The notes below the pieces were generated by a model, which worked only from the letters and a program-made list of their open reading frames with translations, was not told the origin of the DNA and searched no databases. DNA of 64,000 nt from Brachycybe producta (lineage: Eukaryota; Arthropoda; Diplopoda; Playtdesmida; Andrognathidae). A program made the translations under genes and the position numbers. The stretch covers positions 806,001 through 870,000 of the forward strand of contig JAUPFP010000045.1 of NCBI GenBank assembly GCA_036925085.1. Direction: 5' to 3'. Of the stretch, positions 44,061 through 55,880 are shown piece after piece (the first letter of the stretch is position 1; each line of letters starts with the position of its first letter).

Positions 44061-44440
44061 GCTGGGTATATTCACCAAAAAGTGAACAAGAGCGAACATT
44101 CTCATGCAATAATTGTCTTTTGAGTACCGGTTAGCGAGGAAGTAAACATTCGTTCGCTCATGTTTTGCAAAAAAAAAAAAAAAGATCGGATGGATGGCGG
44201 CACATCAAAGAAAAGACTTGTTCGTGCTTGTTTAGTGTGGACGAGTGAGTATTGTGTTGTTGAAATGTTTTTTTTTGCATATTAAGAGTGCTATCTAGCT
44301 CTTCTGTAAACAAATGAATCAACTGCGATGGACCGGTATGGACGCAAGGTGAGCATATTAAGAGAACACGCGGAAATGCCGACGATCACGATCAAATGTT
44401 TGCTAATGCTCGCTCTTTTGGTGAATGCCCAACTTAAGAA
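44061..44440. mobile_element. Foldback element, 'ctgggtatattcaccaaaaa' ends
   Basis: The left end plus 'gaacaagagcgaacattctc' pairs with the right end 'gctcgctcttttggtgaatg' plus 'cccaac'. The centre is unrelated. Confidence 0.6.
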
Positions 44441-45077
44441 ACTTGTGATTTTTTTTTTATTATAATTTGCTTATAACGCCATCTAGTATTGAATTTTTAA
44501 TTAAAATTAAAATTGTCATCATTTCTGAAATATTATTCTTAATTTTACAAACCTACTTTAAGCTCATTTTGAGCTAAATTTATATGAAATGGTTAAATTC
44601 TATTTCAGTTTCAGACATTCATTGGTTTAACTGAATGGAGAGGAGGGTTTTTAAGTGAACTTCTTAATGACTGATGAGTGAAATGTAGCTCTTAAAACAA
44701 GATACTTAAATAAGGAGGTTTTTTTTGTTGTTGTTGGTATGTGTCTATTAAATTAGTTCATTGTTTAACTTTAAAAAGAGCCGATTAGAAGAAGTTTTTC
44801 TTTTATGAAATTTGTGTTTTTCTAAAATTGCACGGTTTTATATTTTGAGCACTTTTTTTTTTTACTACTTCGGGTTTGTTTTCAAACACAAATCTTGTTC
44901 TTCCTTCTGTATTATTTCAGTTTTTGCTTCCAGATTTTTGTTTTAAGAATTTACGGCCATATTCTAAAACGATACTTAAGACAAAGCAAAAGCTTTAAAG
45001 AAAACAACACTTAAAAAAATTCTTCATAGATTCGTTAAAAACAAATCTTGCCATTGTCATAAGATATGACTTTTTAA

Positions 45078-45550
45078 TAACTTGGGTTTCGTAATCTGGT
45101 TATTTCTGCAGTTTCGAGAACAACAACACAGAGGTGAAAATTGAAAGTGTGTTAGAAACTAGAAGGGTAGCTGAATCACTTGATAGTATTTTTTTTTTTT
45201 CTTCATATTGATATCTTTCAAAATAAACTTTTTAAGATGTTTTATGAACTGTTGATTTTCGAAATCTGGTTATTTTGATTTTCAGGAGCAAAATTAAAAG
45301 AAACTAGAAAGTGTTTTAAAAACTAGAAGGGTATTTATAAGCTAAAAATTAAAAAAAATATATGGTCTGCTTATATAGTCATTTACAAACTGACATTAAA
45401 AGCTTATTTTAAAATATATCTACTTGAAATTTTTCCATTTGTTATATATTAATTAATAAGTTCCTAAAAATCACTTCCGAGCTTCTCTTAATTTTGCAGC
45501 ACCTGAAAGGTAGAATAAACAAGAGTTTAAGGGACGTTTGCAGTTTTTAA
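45078..45550. repeat. Two MITE family A fragments
   Basis: A left half (45078-45235, 'gtgttagaaactagaagggt') is followed by a second, more complete copy starting 'atgttttatgaactgttgat'. Confidence 0.65.
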
Positions 45551-47219
45551 CCAGCTAAAGTTTAGCTTTATTTTAAGCAACGTTTTGAAATACGGCTGTT
45601 ATTTACGAAACCCGAACTTCACCTTTTTTTAACCGAAGTTTCTTTTTTTTTTTTGTTGAATCTGAAAACAATATTCTATCTATGAGATGAAGTTTCATCT
45701 GTTATTTTTGGCCATATACATAAAATATACATTATAATGTAGTAATAGTCTCTCCGTTGGATCTAAATATATAGGTAGTAATGAACCAATTTTGGCTAAA
45801 CATTTATTATTATTTTGTTTTAAAATAGTAAGTTGTAACATTTAAAAAAAAAAAAGAAAAATTAGCTATTTTATGAAACATTTTCTGTTGAAAGATATTT
45901 CAAGTTATTACTGAATAAAAAGAAAGAGAGAGAGAGTTGAATGATGGGGATATTTGATAATTTCATGAAAGATTTAAATCGGTTGAAGTTTAGGAGGTTT
46001 TATTTTGGCTAGAAATGCAATTTATTATATTGTTTATCTATTTTTTTCACTTATTCTGAAATGTTCTCCCGTAGTTTTAAAACATTCATCATTTCAATTA
46101 TAATTTTTTTTTAAAGAGAAGAGTGAGAGATGGGGAGAGAGAGAGAGAGACAAAGAATGAGAGAAAGAAAGAAAGATCTTAATCATTCTAAAGACACAGT
46201 GAATTATTTAAGATAATATTAATAATATGAAGAAAAAAAATATTCAAAATTGATTAATGGTTGTTATTGCTGCTGTTGTTGTGTATTTTACGGCGCATGC
46301 TCCTTACAGTTGTCCAATCAAAAGATTGTTGTCATGGTAACCAGTCTTTTTTTTTCTATGCATTTTCAACCACACCTTGTTATGGTTCTTTTATTCAACA
46401 TCATCTTATGACAACATTTCTTAAGCCGGGTACACATTACAACAACTGTTTAGAATGAAATCAAAAACAATTGTTTAAAAACCACCCATTTACCAAAAAC
46501 AAAGAAGTGGATGGTATTTTCATTGCCTGGGGGAGGGGAGTGGGCGAGAAAGTTGAAAAATCTGCCTACATTAATTGAAAACACGAAAAAAAAAAGTGCA
46601 GTGCTCAATATTTCCCATCATGGATGGAAAATGTTGTAATTACTCATCTTTCCATCATTGTTAAGCACATTGATGCAAAATATGAATGTTCCAACATTCC
46701 AAGGCTTGGCATTCTGTACTGTTGTTTGAATCTGCCTTTAAGTTGGGAGAAAATTGAGAGAGGCTACATAAGTATATTTGTATTTTTCTAAATTAAAAAT
46801 TTATTTCGAAATTGACTTGAAAAATGTTTTTATTTGATGCTAAGAGGATTTATTATGTGGGGAGAAGAAGGGTGGAAGGTCCACTTGATGGAGTTCCCAA
46901 TGGCATTGTGATTTTTTTTTATTATTATTTCTTGTGGAATTTTTAAATGAATGCCACACATAAATGAAGGCCTCACTGAAGTTTATACTAAGTTTTATTA
47001 TTTGGTAGAATTCCTGTGCGGAGTTTTTCTTTTAAGCTTTGAAATTAAACTCTCTGCTAAAGTACTTCTTTTCTCTCTCATTCATCCGTTTCTCTTTTTC
47101 AAGTTCTGTGCATCATCATCTTTCAAACATTTTTCTAACTGAAAATGTTACCACATTGCCCAAATTTGAAAACTAAGAGACTACTAAAGGAAGTACGTGT
47201 ACATTTTGTAAAAAAAAAA

Positions 47220-48170
47220 TGAGGCTCAGCAAAGTCCACAAAACACTGTCGTGAATTCAGCCAACTAAGCCCATGAGACGCACAAAGCCAAGCAGGTTCA
47301 CGAGCTCGGCAATGCCTACCAGGTCCGTAAGGTCTACATTGCTAGCCCACTCTGATGGCTTTATGTAGCTCAGTGGTTTCTAAATTGTTTTGAGTTTTAC
47401 TGGGTCTGCCACGATTTCTACAACAAAAAATTGTGTGCCTTTAAGTGAAATAAATTTGGAAACCACTGAGGTGGATGTTACAACTTTGCCTACTTAGATA
47501 TGCTGTATTTTTTATTTAAAAAAGCGTGGTGCAGTAGAGCTCACATAACTTTATAGTGAGTCTAACCATGGTTGTCCGTGAGACACAAAAAGTATACCAG
47601 GCCCATGAAGTCCTTTATGAACTTTATGGCCACCAGAATCATGAGACTTACCAGACCAATGAAGTCAATAAAGGCTATCAGAGCTATGAAGTCCATAAAA
47701 GCTACCAGACCCATATAACCCATCAGGCCAATTAAATCGAAGCCACGGGAACCACGAAGTCCATAAAGATCACCAGACACATGAAACCTACCAGACCAAT
47801 GAAGTCAATAAAGACCACCTGAACCAATGAAGTCAATAAAAACCACCTGAACCAATGAAGTCCATAAAGGCTACCAGACCCATATAACCCAGCAGGCCAA
47901 TTAAATCGAGGCCACCTGAACCATGAAGTCCATAAAGATCACCAGACACATGAAGTCATTAAAGACCACCTGAACCATACAAGTCCATAAAGGCTACCAG
48001 GCCCATAAAGCCCACAAAGTCCACCACGTCCATGAAGTCCATAAAGCTCACCAGGTCTGTGAAGTCCATAATGCCCATGAAGTTCGTGAAGGCCACCAAA
48101 CCCATAAAGCAAACAAAGCCCAACATGCCCATGAGATCCACCAAAGCCTATGAGCGTTCCATGGACTTTT
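47220..48170. repeat. Minisatellite with 'gaagtccataaaggcyaccag' units
   Basis: Dozens of degenerate units of about 25-30 bp (for example 'accagacccatataaccca', 'ccaatgaagtcaataaa'). A higher-order repeat is visible: the block around 47690-47775 recurs around 47870-47955. Minus-strand frames read as G-L-x-like repeats and are not collagen. A unit-free part at 47350-47550 includes the hairpin at 47371. Confidence 0.75.
47371..47472. mobile_element. Short hairpin, 'cagtggtttctaaat' ends
   Basis: Ends cagtggtttctaaattg and 'aaatttggaaaccactg' are inverted. CAGTGGTT ends are hAT-like, but no target duplication is visible. Confidence 0.5.
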
Positions 48171-49841
48171 ATGTAGATCTTTATCCAAAATATACCTAGT
48201 TTAAAATGCAAGTCGGGAGTTAGCATTTAAATACAGATGATTGGTCAATGTTGGTCATTCTATATTAGGATTTCTTTACAGAAATTAGTTGTTGGCACAT
48301 TTAAGTGTTCATATGAAGCAAAATGAATATAATAAGCACTTTAATAATATTTTGTTATCTTCAATACTCTGGAGAGAATGAAAAAGTTAAAAAGTTACTT
48401 TTTGCTTTTATTAATACTTTTTGTTTTAAGTGATTTTCTATTTGATGGATGTTATTTATTATATTTATTGCTTTTGCTTTTTTGTTGATTGAATTTGTTG
48501 GTCAACCAAGCGAACCAAATGGATCACCACCACCACCGATGCCACCATTAAACAAAGCCAAACAACACACTTTTTAACAATTTCTATTGGATAAAAGCCG
48601 AAACCTTAAAAACCCCCCTTACATTTATAACAACAACACACATGAATATTAAAATTTGTAAGATTGGAGGGGGTGTATAGAGAAAGAGAGAGAGAGAGAG
48701 AAAATGGAAAAATGGAACGTTGTTTTCCACGGAGAATTTTACTTGTTTAAATTTTCCTGCTTTTATTCACTGCTGAATGTAATGATAATCCTGAGAGATA
48801 TACAGTAGTATGTATAGGGAAGAAGAAATATGACGGAATCGTTGTCTTTTTTTGTTATTTTGAGTGCTTTATATTCAGAGAACTCAAGTACAAAAATGAT
48901 TGAATGAAAGCCATCCATTATAAGTATAGTAAGGGGAAGGGGGGCTGAATTCCCCCCCATAAGTGCCAAATATAAATGGAAGGAGGTATATAAGGGGTTT
49001 TTGGGTCTATTGCCTTAAAAAAAAAACCTTTCTTCCTTCCACTCAATTTATAAGAGTACTTTTTCGGAGCAAATATTATTAAGATGACATAAAGTTATAT
49101 TTGGATGATGATAACGATGATGATGATGTAGTTTGGAGGGAAAACGCGCGAATGCGTGACGAAATTTTCGGATAAATTCTGGTCGACAGAAGGCAAAGTG
49201 AAGTTGACGGCATTTTTCGTTCTCTCTCTCTCTCTCTTTCTCTTTCCAATATAGGGAATAGATTCGAAGCTTCAGTCTTTTTCGGTTGGCCGCAATCATT
49301 TTTTTTTTCTCTCCCTACTACGTCTTGTTCCCATTGGGAGGATCTCTTACCAATTTCTTCCCATATTTCCCCCTCCCCTTATTTCTATATAGAATTAAAT
49401 GCACGTTCGAACGTTGTAGTTCCCCCCCCCCCCACGCTTCCATACTTTTGACTTTTATGACGCAACACCTAATGTCTACTTCATGATGCTAAATTGGCCA
49501 ATTTGTACATTTTTTTTTATTTGTTGTTGCTGAGTTTGTGTCTGCCATAAATTTGAGGTTTTTTTTATAAAGTAGACTTTTTTTTCTCTCTCTCTCTCTC
49601 AGCAAATGGCATGTATTTTTTCTTTATATATAAAATATAATAATGTCAGTAATGCTTCTTGCGTTTCTTTGTCTGTTTGGTTGGTAACTTGTAATAAGAT
49701 AAGCTTTTAAAATAACACACAAGCCTCTTTTAATGTATATAGTGACTTATTACGCCTGACATGTACTTTTTTATTTTATGAGCCCATCATAACAGTGACA
49801 GATTTATTTTATTCTAGTCTATAATGTATATTCTACTTTTA

Positions 49842-49920
49842 TATGGAGAGAGAGAGAGGAAAAAGAGAGAGAGAGAGACAGAGAGGAAAGAGAGAGAGAG
49901 AGAGGAAGAGAGAGAGAAAG
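49842..49920. repeat. (GA)n purine tract
   Basis: About 80 bases of gagaga with few interruptions. Similar shorter tracts at 46131-46151, 48690-48703 and 61301-61320. Confidence 0.9.
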
Positions 49921-50056
49921 TTGGTGATTGTGTGTCACTGTTAGATACATGTATTTTAAGGCGACTAAATGTGAAGCCAGGTACACATTAGTAATATTTT
50001 ATTAAACCTGAAGTACAGTAGGAATGACCAAAAGTGGGTCCCCTGAATTGTAAAAA

Positions 50057-50505
50057 GTTAAAAACTCTCAAACCCCCTATCACACTAGCAACTTTTAATG
50101 CAGTTCAACTTATAATGCAGCTTGTGGTGTGATTTGCAACTATAGAACTTTGTAATAAACTACTGTATCACGCATGAAACTAGTTTAACAATGTAGTTCC
50201 AATCAAAGTTATCTAAACTTCTTCTGTTTGTCCACATTGTGAAAGCCATTAGGATCAGCTAATAGGAAGTTCATAAAGTGGAAATTCATTCAACATTTTG
50301 ATGTCATTTCTGACATATAGCCTGATTGGGTTGTTTGTCAAAAAGTCTCATAAAGTCCCTCAGAAGTTGAACATCTGCAACTTAATGAGTCTGAGTCTCA
50401 CACTATAGTTGAATGTCATATCACACTATAAACAATGAAGTTGCATGTCATATTGCAAGTTTTATTGCATCAAAGTTTCATCAAAAGTTGCTAGCATGTT
50501 AGTGG
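50057..50505. repeat. Foldback-like repeat with 'cactagcaacttttaatgca' ends
   Basis: The left end pairs loosely with 'caaaagttgctagcatgtta' at 50480; 'atatcacactata' and 'tatcacactagc' words are shared. Diverged. Confidence 0.4.
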
Positions 50506-51659
50506 CTTTAACATCACCTAGAAGTTTATTCCATATTACAATATTAAGAAAAAGTGTTTTTACATAATTTAGTGTGTTTTGTCTAGTGTAAAGCCTAGTA
50601 CACACGTGGATAAAAAAAAAACGTTTTTCGCCTTGTCTAGGGACAGGAATGGTACTACTACGCCCCACCCACCCACCCACCCACTCCTAGAGATAATGTT
50701 TCGAAGTCTCTTTCATTGAAAACAATAGAAAAGCGGAACAAATGTTTTCCATCGAGGATGGGAAATATTTCTTGCTCAAAACATATTGGTCAAAATCTCC
50801 TCAAAAATGAGTCTGGACGTATTTCGAATAAATTTAGCCATGATATTTCTTAACAGTTGAGATTTTGAACATATGTTGCTGTAAAATGTGTACTTGCCTT
50901 GAAGTACTGAACAAGCTGAACATTTTGCAATGTGGGCGGTGCCTTCATATAATTATATAGAATTCAAGTACAGAAGAAACTTTTATAAAGTGACTGTGAT
51001 AACAACCGGTAGTTTATTATCAGCTAATTGATAATAATTGACCCAAACTTTCTTATTTGTTTGGTGCTTTTATCTCAAGGGAGGTGTCGATTGCTGTCAT
51101 CACCATTATTAGTTTCTTTTTTGAGTTGAAAATGGGAAATAGAAAAGGGGGCGGGGGAGAAGGGAAGGGTGGTGTTTGGTGCATGGGGGGGGGCTCCCTC
51201 TGGACCTCATTCCTAAGTCAGGTAAGTCCTGGGAATAAATTAAAAATCATATTATATTATACAGTATATATACCCCATGTTAATGAGTCTTGTTATATAT
51301 TCATTTGGATTTATTATGAAATGATGATGATTTTGGTTATTTTTTTTTTGTTTCAGTAGACAATTATTTAAAATATGATTAGATTTTGTGTATTATTTGG
51401 GATCAGTGGCGTGTTTACAGCTCGTGCAATCGATCGAAATTAAAGTATGGAAGCAAAATGAAGTAGATTTGAATTTTGTTGAAATTTGATTTGACTTTCT
51501 TGTATATAACTTGATTATCAGGTTCAAAATTTTGGATAAAATGACTGTCATTATTGGACAATAACAATCAGTTTAAACAAAATTTAAAAAAAATTCATAA
51601 AACGAAAAAACTGCATAATCTGTAGAAATTTCAAATTTCCCACATTTCTCTACTCCGGT

Positions 51660-52165
51660 TTAAAGAAGCCATCCACCATCTTCTGGAACGTTTTTCAACA
51701 AAGATGCACAACAATACACAATTATTGCGGCAGCAACGGTACCAACTGTATCGTCCTCCGTCAAGGAATCAATTGGCGTGCCTAGAGAGAATTCACTGTT
51801 TCGTTGGCCCATGATTGGTTCCAATGTTGGACACTTACAGTAGTCTGACGTTGTAATGTTGTCATCAATTGTGAACGTACAAGCACAGAATAAGGAGACA
51901 TACAGAAGGGAAACTGAGCAATTAACTTGTGACAGAATTTTTCTGCGCATGTGCAGCGCCGCCGCACATTGAAATGTATTACTTTCACATATGCAGTAAT
52001 ACATCCCAAAATGGCGGCTATCAAGTAACCGGTTAAAATAAGAGAAGCTTTCAGTCCAAGGTCATGAAATTCTGCCACAGCAACTTCAAAGGCGCCGCAC
52101 GAGAGTTTCCCTTCTGTATGTCTCCCTTTTGTATGTCTCCTTTATTCTGTGGTACAAGTGTCGAA
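51660..52165 (-). pseudogene. Possible decayed protein-coding fragment
   Basis: Two overlapping minus-strand frames look partly protein-like. One (ending 51782) begins GLKASLILTGYLIAAILGC, a plausible membrane segment; the other (ending 51660) continues PTLEPIMGQRNSEFSLGTP and ends LLKNVPEDGGWLL. A frameshift around 51890 could link them. About 42 bases of the segment recur inverted at 52107-52155. No family is recognised; it may be repeat-derived. Confidence 0.2.
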
Positions 52166-52234
52166 CTGGCAACTTTTGGAGACAGATCTAAGTAGGCCTG
52201 CAACGTTGGATCTCCAACGTTCGATACATTAATG

Positions 52235-53031
52235 CAGCGGTCGCCAACCTTTCGGACCTCATGGACCACTAAATTCAAAATTTGAAATCCCACGCGGACC
52301 ACTAATTGAATTTTTTTTTAAAAAAGATAAATACGTGTGTCAAATAATGATCAGAGAACTTCCATTTTATTAATAGAAAATCTTTAAAGCCTGGTTTACA
52401 CGGGTAGAGTTTTTAGTAGAGTAGCGTAGCGAGGAGAGTAGACTGAACTCTACGAGTCACTCTACTCTACTGAAGAAAGTTGAGTCTACACGGGTATAGT
52501 GGGGAGGCTAGTAGAGTGTTTCGAGGTGGAGGGGGTAAGTACAGTAGAGCTACTTTGCCACATGTGTGATAGTACTCTACTCTACCAGCAAACCAGTACT
52601 CTCCTGCAAACTCTACCCTACTGCGATTTTTGCCGGGTTTCTACGGGTAGAGTTACTCTACTCTACCCAGTACTCTACTAAAAACTCTACTCGTGTAAAC
52701 CAGGCTTAAAGGTTGTTTAATTGTAACAAAATTATTAAAGTTAGTTCAATTATTAGAAAATAATTGAAGCTTAGGGGAGAAGAAGCGTGTGGTGGGGGAA
52801 ACCGAACGAAATGTAGCTCTCTCGCGTGCTGCAGTATTTTACGAGAACTGTACTAGACTCTAGTAAATTTCGTGAATTTAGTGCAAATATAAAGGCGAAA
52901 ATTGTCTTTCAGAATAGAAGAATTTATTAAGAATATTTTTTTTTGTTTTAATAATAAAATCTAAACTAAAACAACAAAAAAATGCAAATATTGTCCAGAT
53001 TTTTCTGCGGACCACCGGTTGACGAGCGCTG
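52235..53031. mobile_element. hAT-type element with a nested insertion
   Basis: Ends CAGCGGTCGCCAACC and complement of 'ggttgacgagcgctg'; the next words 'ggaccactaa' and 'gcggaccacc' also pair. Flanking 8-mers cattaatg (52227-52234) and cattagtg (53032-53039) match at 7 of 8. The nested element is 52389-52705. Confidence 0.75.
52389..52705. mobile_element. Nested foldback, 'gcctggtttacacgg' ends
   Basis: Ends GCCTGGTTTACACGGGTAGA and complement, with ttaaa on both sides (52384-52388 and 52706-52710). The interior is made of 'gtagagt' / 'actctac' words throughout. The ends resemble those of 30518-31084 though the interiors differ. Confidence 0.8.
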
Positions 53032-54671
53032 CATTAGTGAGTCTCAGGCTTTATACAATAGTATTTTTTTTACAAAGTTCATAGTGTGCCCTACCCTAAA
53101 ATCTACAGAATACTGATGGTGGTGGTGGTTAATTCCCCTCCTTAAACCGTTGTTAAATGCAAATGATTTGTTTTTCTTTAATTTGGCCAATTCTTATCTC
53201 TAAATCGAACCCCCCCCCTTTCCCTCTAAATCGAATTCCCCCCCCCTCGTTTTTTTTCCTCGTGTACATTTTTCGGTGGTCCATCAATGGTTTTTTTACC
53301 CCTCCTCATGTCTCGAGTCACTTGTGATATTGGTCACCAGGGCCCTAAGTTAATGAGCATAAGTTTTAAATTACAATCATTTTGTTTTTCTTTTTTAAAA
53401 AAAAAGGAAGGGGAAATGGGTCACTTTTTCAAATCCCCACACAAACCTCGGTTCTCATCGAAATATAAATAAATCCCCCCCTTTTTGACCATATTTTGCA
53501 AAAACAACAACAAAAAGTGTGTTGTTTCGTTGGAATTCTAGCATAGAACTGATAGAAGATACATATCCGCACAGTTTTTAAACAACAAAAAAACCATATA
53601 AATAAATCATGAGGTTTTGTCATATTAATAATATTAAAGGTGTATAAATACACATAATTTTTATTATTTAAAATATTTTATGTTTCTTGCTCTTGTTTCT
53701 TATTACTTGACATTCTTTCGTGTCTGTTTTAAGAAGTGGAAAGATGAAATTATACATGATAAGCACAAAACTTCTTCTTTTTCCTCCCCTTTTTTTCTTT
53801 AAAAAATACATCTTCCACCTCCATTTGCAATTTTTACACCTCATTATTTCTTATGTCTTTCTGAGCTTCTTATACAAGTAGTTGACTTTTTTTTTTCAAA
53901 AAAAAAATGTTCCCGGGAGTTTGTTATTTAAGGGGAGGGAGGGAGGGAGGGAGGAAGCTTTTCAAGATGCCAATCTTAAGCACGTGGGTCCAAGATTTAT
54001 GACGATTTACACCCTAACCCCCTCCCTACCATGGTCTTGTCCTTTTTACACCTCCGTATACACGCAAGAAAAAAACACACACACCCATTTTGTACATGGT
54101 TTTTTTTTTTCATGATCTCAAATGATGATTTTGTGACATTTGTCATCTTAAAGCGGACATTTTTGTTCATCTTGTGAGATCTGTTAATAAAGTGTAGGAG
54201 GTGTTTCTCCAAATCTCTCTCTCTCTTTAGAATGTTAGTTTAAGTTGGTCACAGACGATCAAATTCCTACCTGACAATCTTGGCTTGTCAAACCTGAATC
54301 TTCTATTAGTATCACCTCGAAAGTTCAGGCCACAAATCCGCAAAGGGCGATGTGGAGTGATTACCCGCCACCTCAAGCTTTTTTTTTTATCACATTAAGA
54401 GGGCTCGCTATAGAAAAATACTTGTGTAAATGCAAGGTAGATGGCGCTTGCAACCTCCAATATGTGGCAAACTACACTCGTTGCCAATTAGTTGGAATAG
54501 AATGCAGCCTTTTAGCTCTAAAAGCGTCCAAAACAACCTCAATTATCAGAGCACGTGACAAACTTATACCCAGAACATAATATAAGTGAAGAGAGAGCAC
54601 GTGTAGAAATAGCGATGACGCAAATTAAAAGTTTGCCACGTGCAAAAAAGGAAGTTGGCAACACGCAACAA

Positions 54672-54817
54672 AGTTGGCACACAGACCAATTTTGATGTTC
54701 GATTTCGACTGCAAAATGAAGTTGCAGGTGGTTAAGCTGTCGTTGCAATGTGTATTTATTTTTGGCGATCCATTTTTCAGTCGAAATCGACCACCAAATG
54801 TGGTCTGTGTTCCAATA
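54672..54817. mobile_element. Foldback, 'ttggcacacagaccaatttt' type
   Basis: Left end pairs with 'aaatgtggtctgtgttccaa'; 'gatttcgactgcaaaatgaa' pairs with 'tcagtcgaaatcgacc'. Related to 25142 and 25329. Confidence 0.65.
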
Positions 54818-55214
54818 TCCTAAGGGTTGAACTACATGCATGCGACGTGGAGCGAATTCACTGGGGTATATGTACATGCATTTTACTAGTTACCATAGCT
54901 TTACATATCTTTACTTGATAAGTTAAAGCTAATCACAACACATGTAGTCATCATCTTATCTAAATCGTAGATTTCTGATTTACTATATAATTGATGACTT
55001 TGTAGATCGTCAAGTAAATTGTGCAAAGCAACTGTCTTCTTCTTCTACAACTTCAGTTCACTTTTAATTTTTCATTTTTAGCTATTATTTATATCAATCA
55101 GCTCTTAAAAGTCATATTTATCCTATGGATTTTGCCAGGTGGTCTGTTTTTATTATTATTACTCGCTTTTGTGTTAACTTCATAATTTGTTTGTTTGTCC
55201 ACTGCCACCTTCTG

Positions 55215-55783
55215 AAATATTTTATATATATATTAAGCCCCGTCTGTGTGTGTCACAAGGACAAAAACCTTGAAGCATGTCGGAATTTATATAAATTTAA
55301 ATGGATAAATGAACCGCTTTTTTTTCTCAAGGTTAACTATATGTCGCACCCTCCCCATCCAAGAACCCCATGATATTAAATTGGAGAGGGGAAAAGGTTG
55401 GAAAGTGTAGAAGGGGGGTAGAGAGAGAGAAACGTGGAGGGAGAAAAAGTGGGAGGGGTGACTGAAATTGAAATGAAAGGAGTAAAAAAGGGATAAAACG
55501 ACGCGCATGCGCACACCAGAGAAAATGAAAATTTCATTTTCTCTTTCAAATATAAAAAAGGGAGGGGATAATAGTAGCAAAATTAAACTAGAATTTATCA
55601 CGGGCAATTGTACCCAGCATTAGAATTTCTTTTGCTCCGCCCTTTTATGAACGTCATCAATTTCTAATTGGTTTGTTACTTGGTTTGACTGCATAAAAGG
55701 GCGGAGGAAAAGAAATTCTAATGCTGGGCACAATTGCCTGTGAATTTTTCCTCCCGTCATTTATGACCGGTTACCCCACTAGT
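55215..55783 (+). mobile_element. Helitron-like element (copy 4) with internal MITE
   Basis: The 5' side starts after a (TA)n tract with 'ttaagccccgtctgtgtgtg'. The 3' end reads CCCGTCATTTATGACCGG, TTACCCCA, CTAG, then T. A family C-like foldback sits at 55600-55741. No coding. Confidence 0.7.
55600..55741. mobile_element. Foldback MITE, family C-like, inside Helitron copy 4
   Basis: Arms acgggcaattgtacccagca and complement (tgctgggcacaattgcctgt), with 'tttgctccgcccttttatga' in the left arm. Its right end 'aattgcctgt' coincides with a word present in all Helitron-like copies. Confidence 0.75.
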
Positions 55784-55792
55784 TTGAAAATA

Positions 55793-55880
55793 ATTCACAC
55801 TTGTATGGCACGGATTGAACCCGTGACCAAGTTAGACCAACATTACAATGGGCTGAGACCCTACACCACTACACCAACAA
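55793..55880 (-). repeat. tRNA-derived SINE-like sequence
   Basis: On the minus strand an A-box-like TGGTGTAGTGG and a B box GGTTCAATCC, about 50 bases apart; the T arm CACGG GTTCAAT CCGTG pairs perfectly. The acceptor stem does not close properly, so it is a tRNA-derived repeat rather than a tRNA gene. A diverged relative is at 58950. Confidence 0.6.

Noticed and set aside
47562..48226. Minus-strand Gly-Leu-rich frames resembling a collagen or repeat protein
   Set aside because: The pattern is G-L-x or F-M-D-F, not G-P-x. Frames shift between units and the DNA is a degenerate minisatellite.
49048..49299. Acidic stretch (DDDNDDDD, then WRENARMRDEIFG) on the plus strand as a possible exon
   Set aside because: A stop follows at once (TAA after EIFG), another stop lies just upstream, and no usable acceptor/donor pair keeps it open.
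55083..55138. Possible small exon between tttttag and the donor ccag|gtggtc
   Set aside because: Only 18 codons, hydrophobic low-complexity product, phase not compatible with the flanking phase-0 exons.
55793..55880. Functional tRNA gene on the minus strand
   Set aside because: The A and B boxes and T arm are good, but the acceptor stem and anticodon arm do not fold well and a diverged copy exists at 58950, so a SINE origin is more likely.
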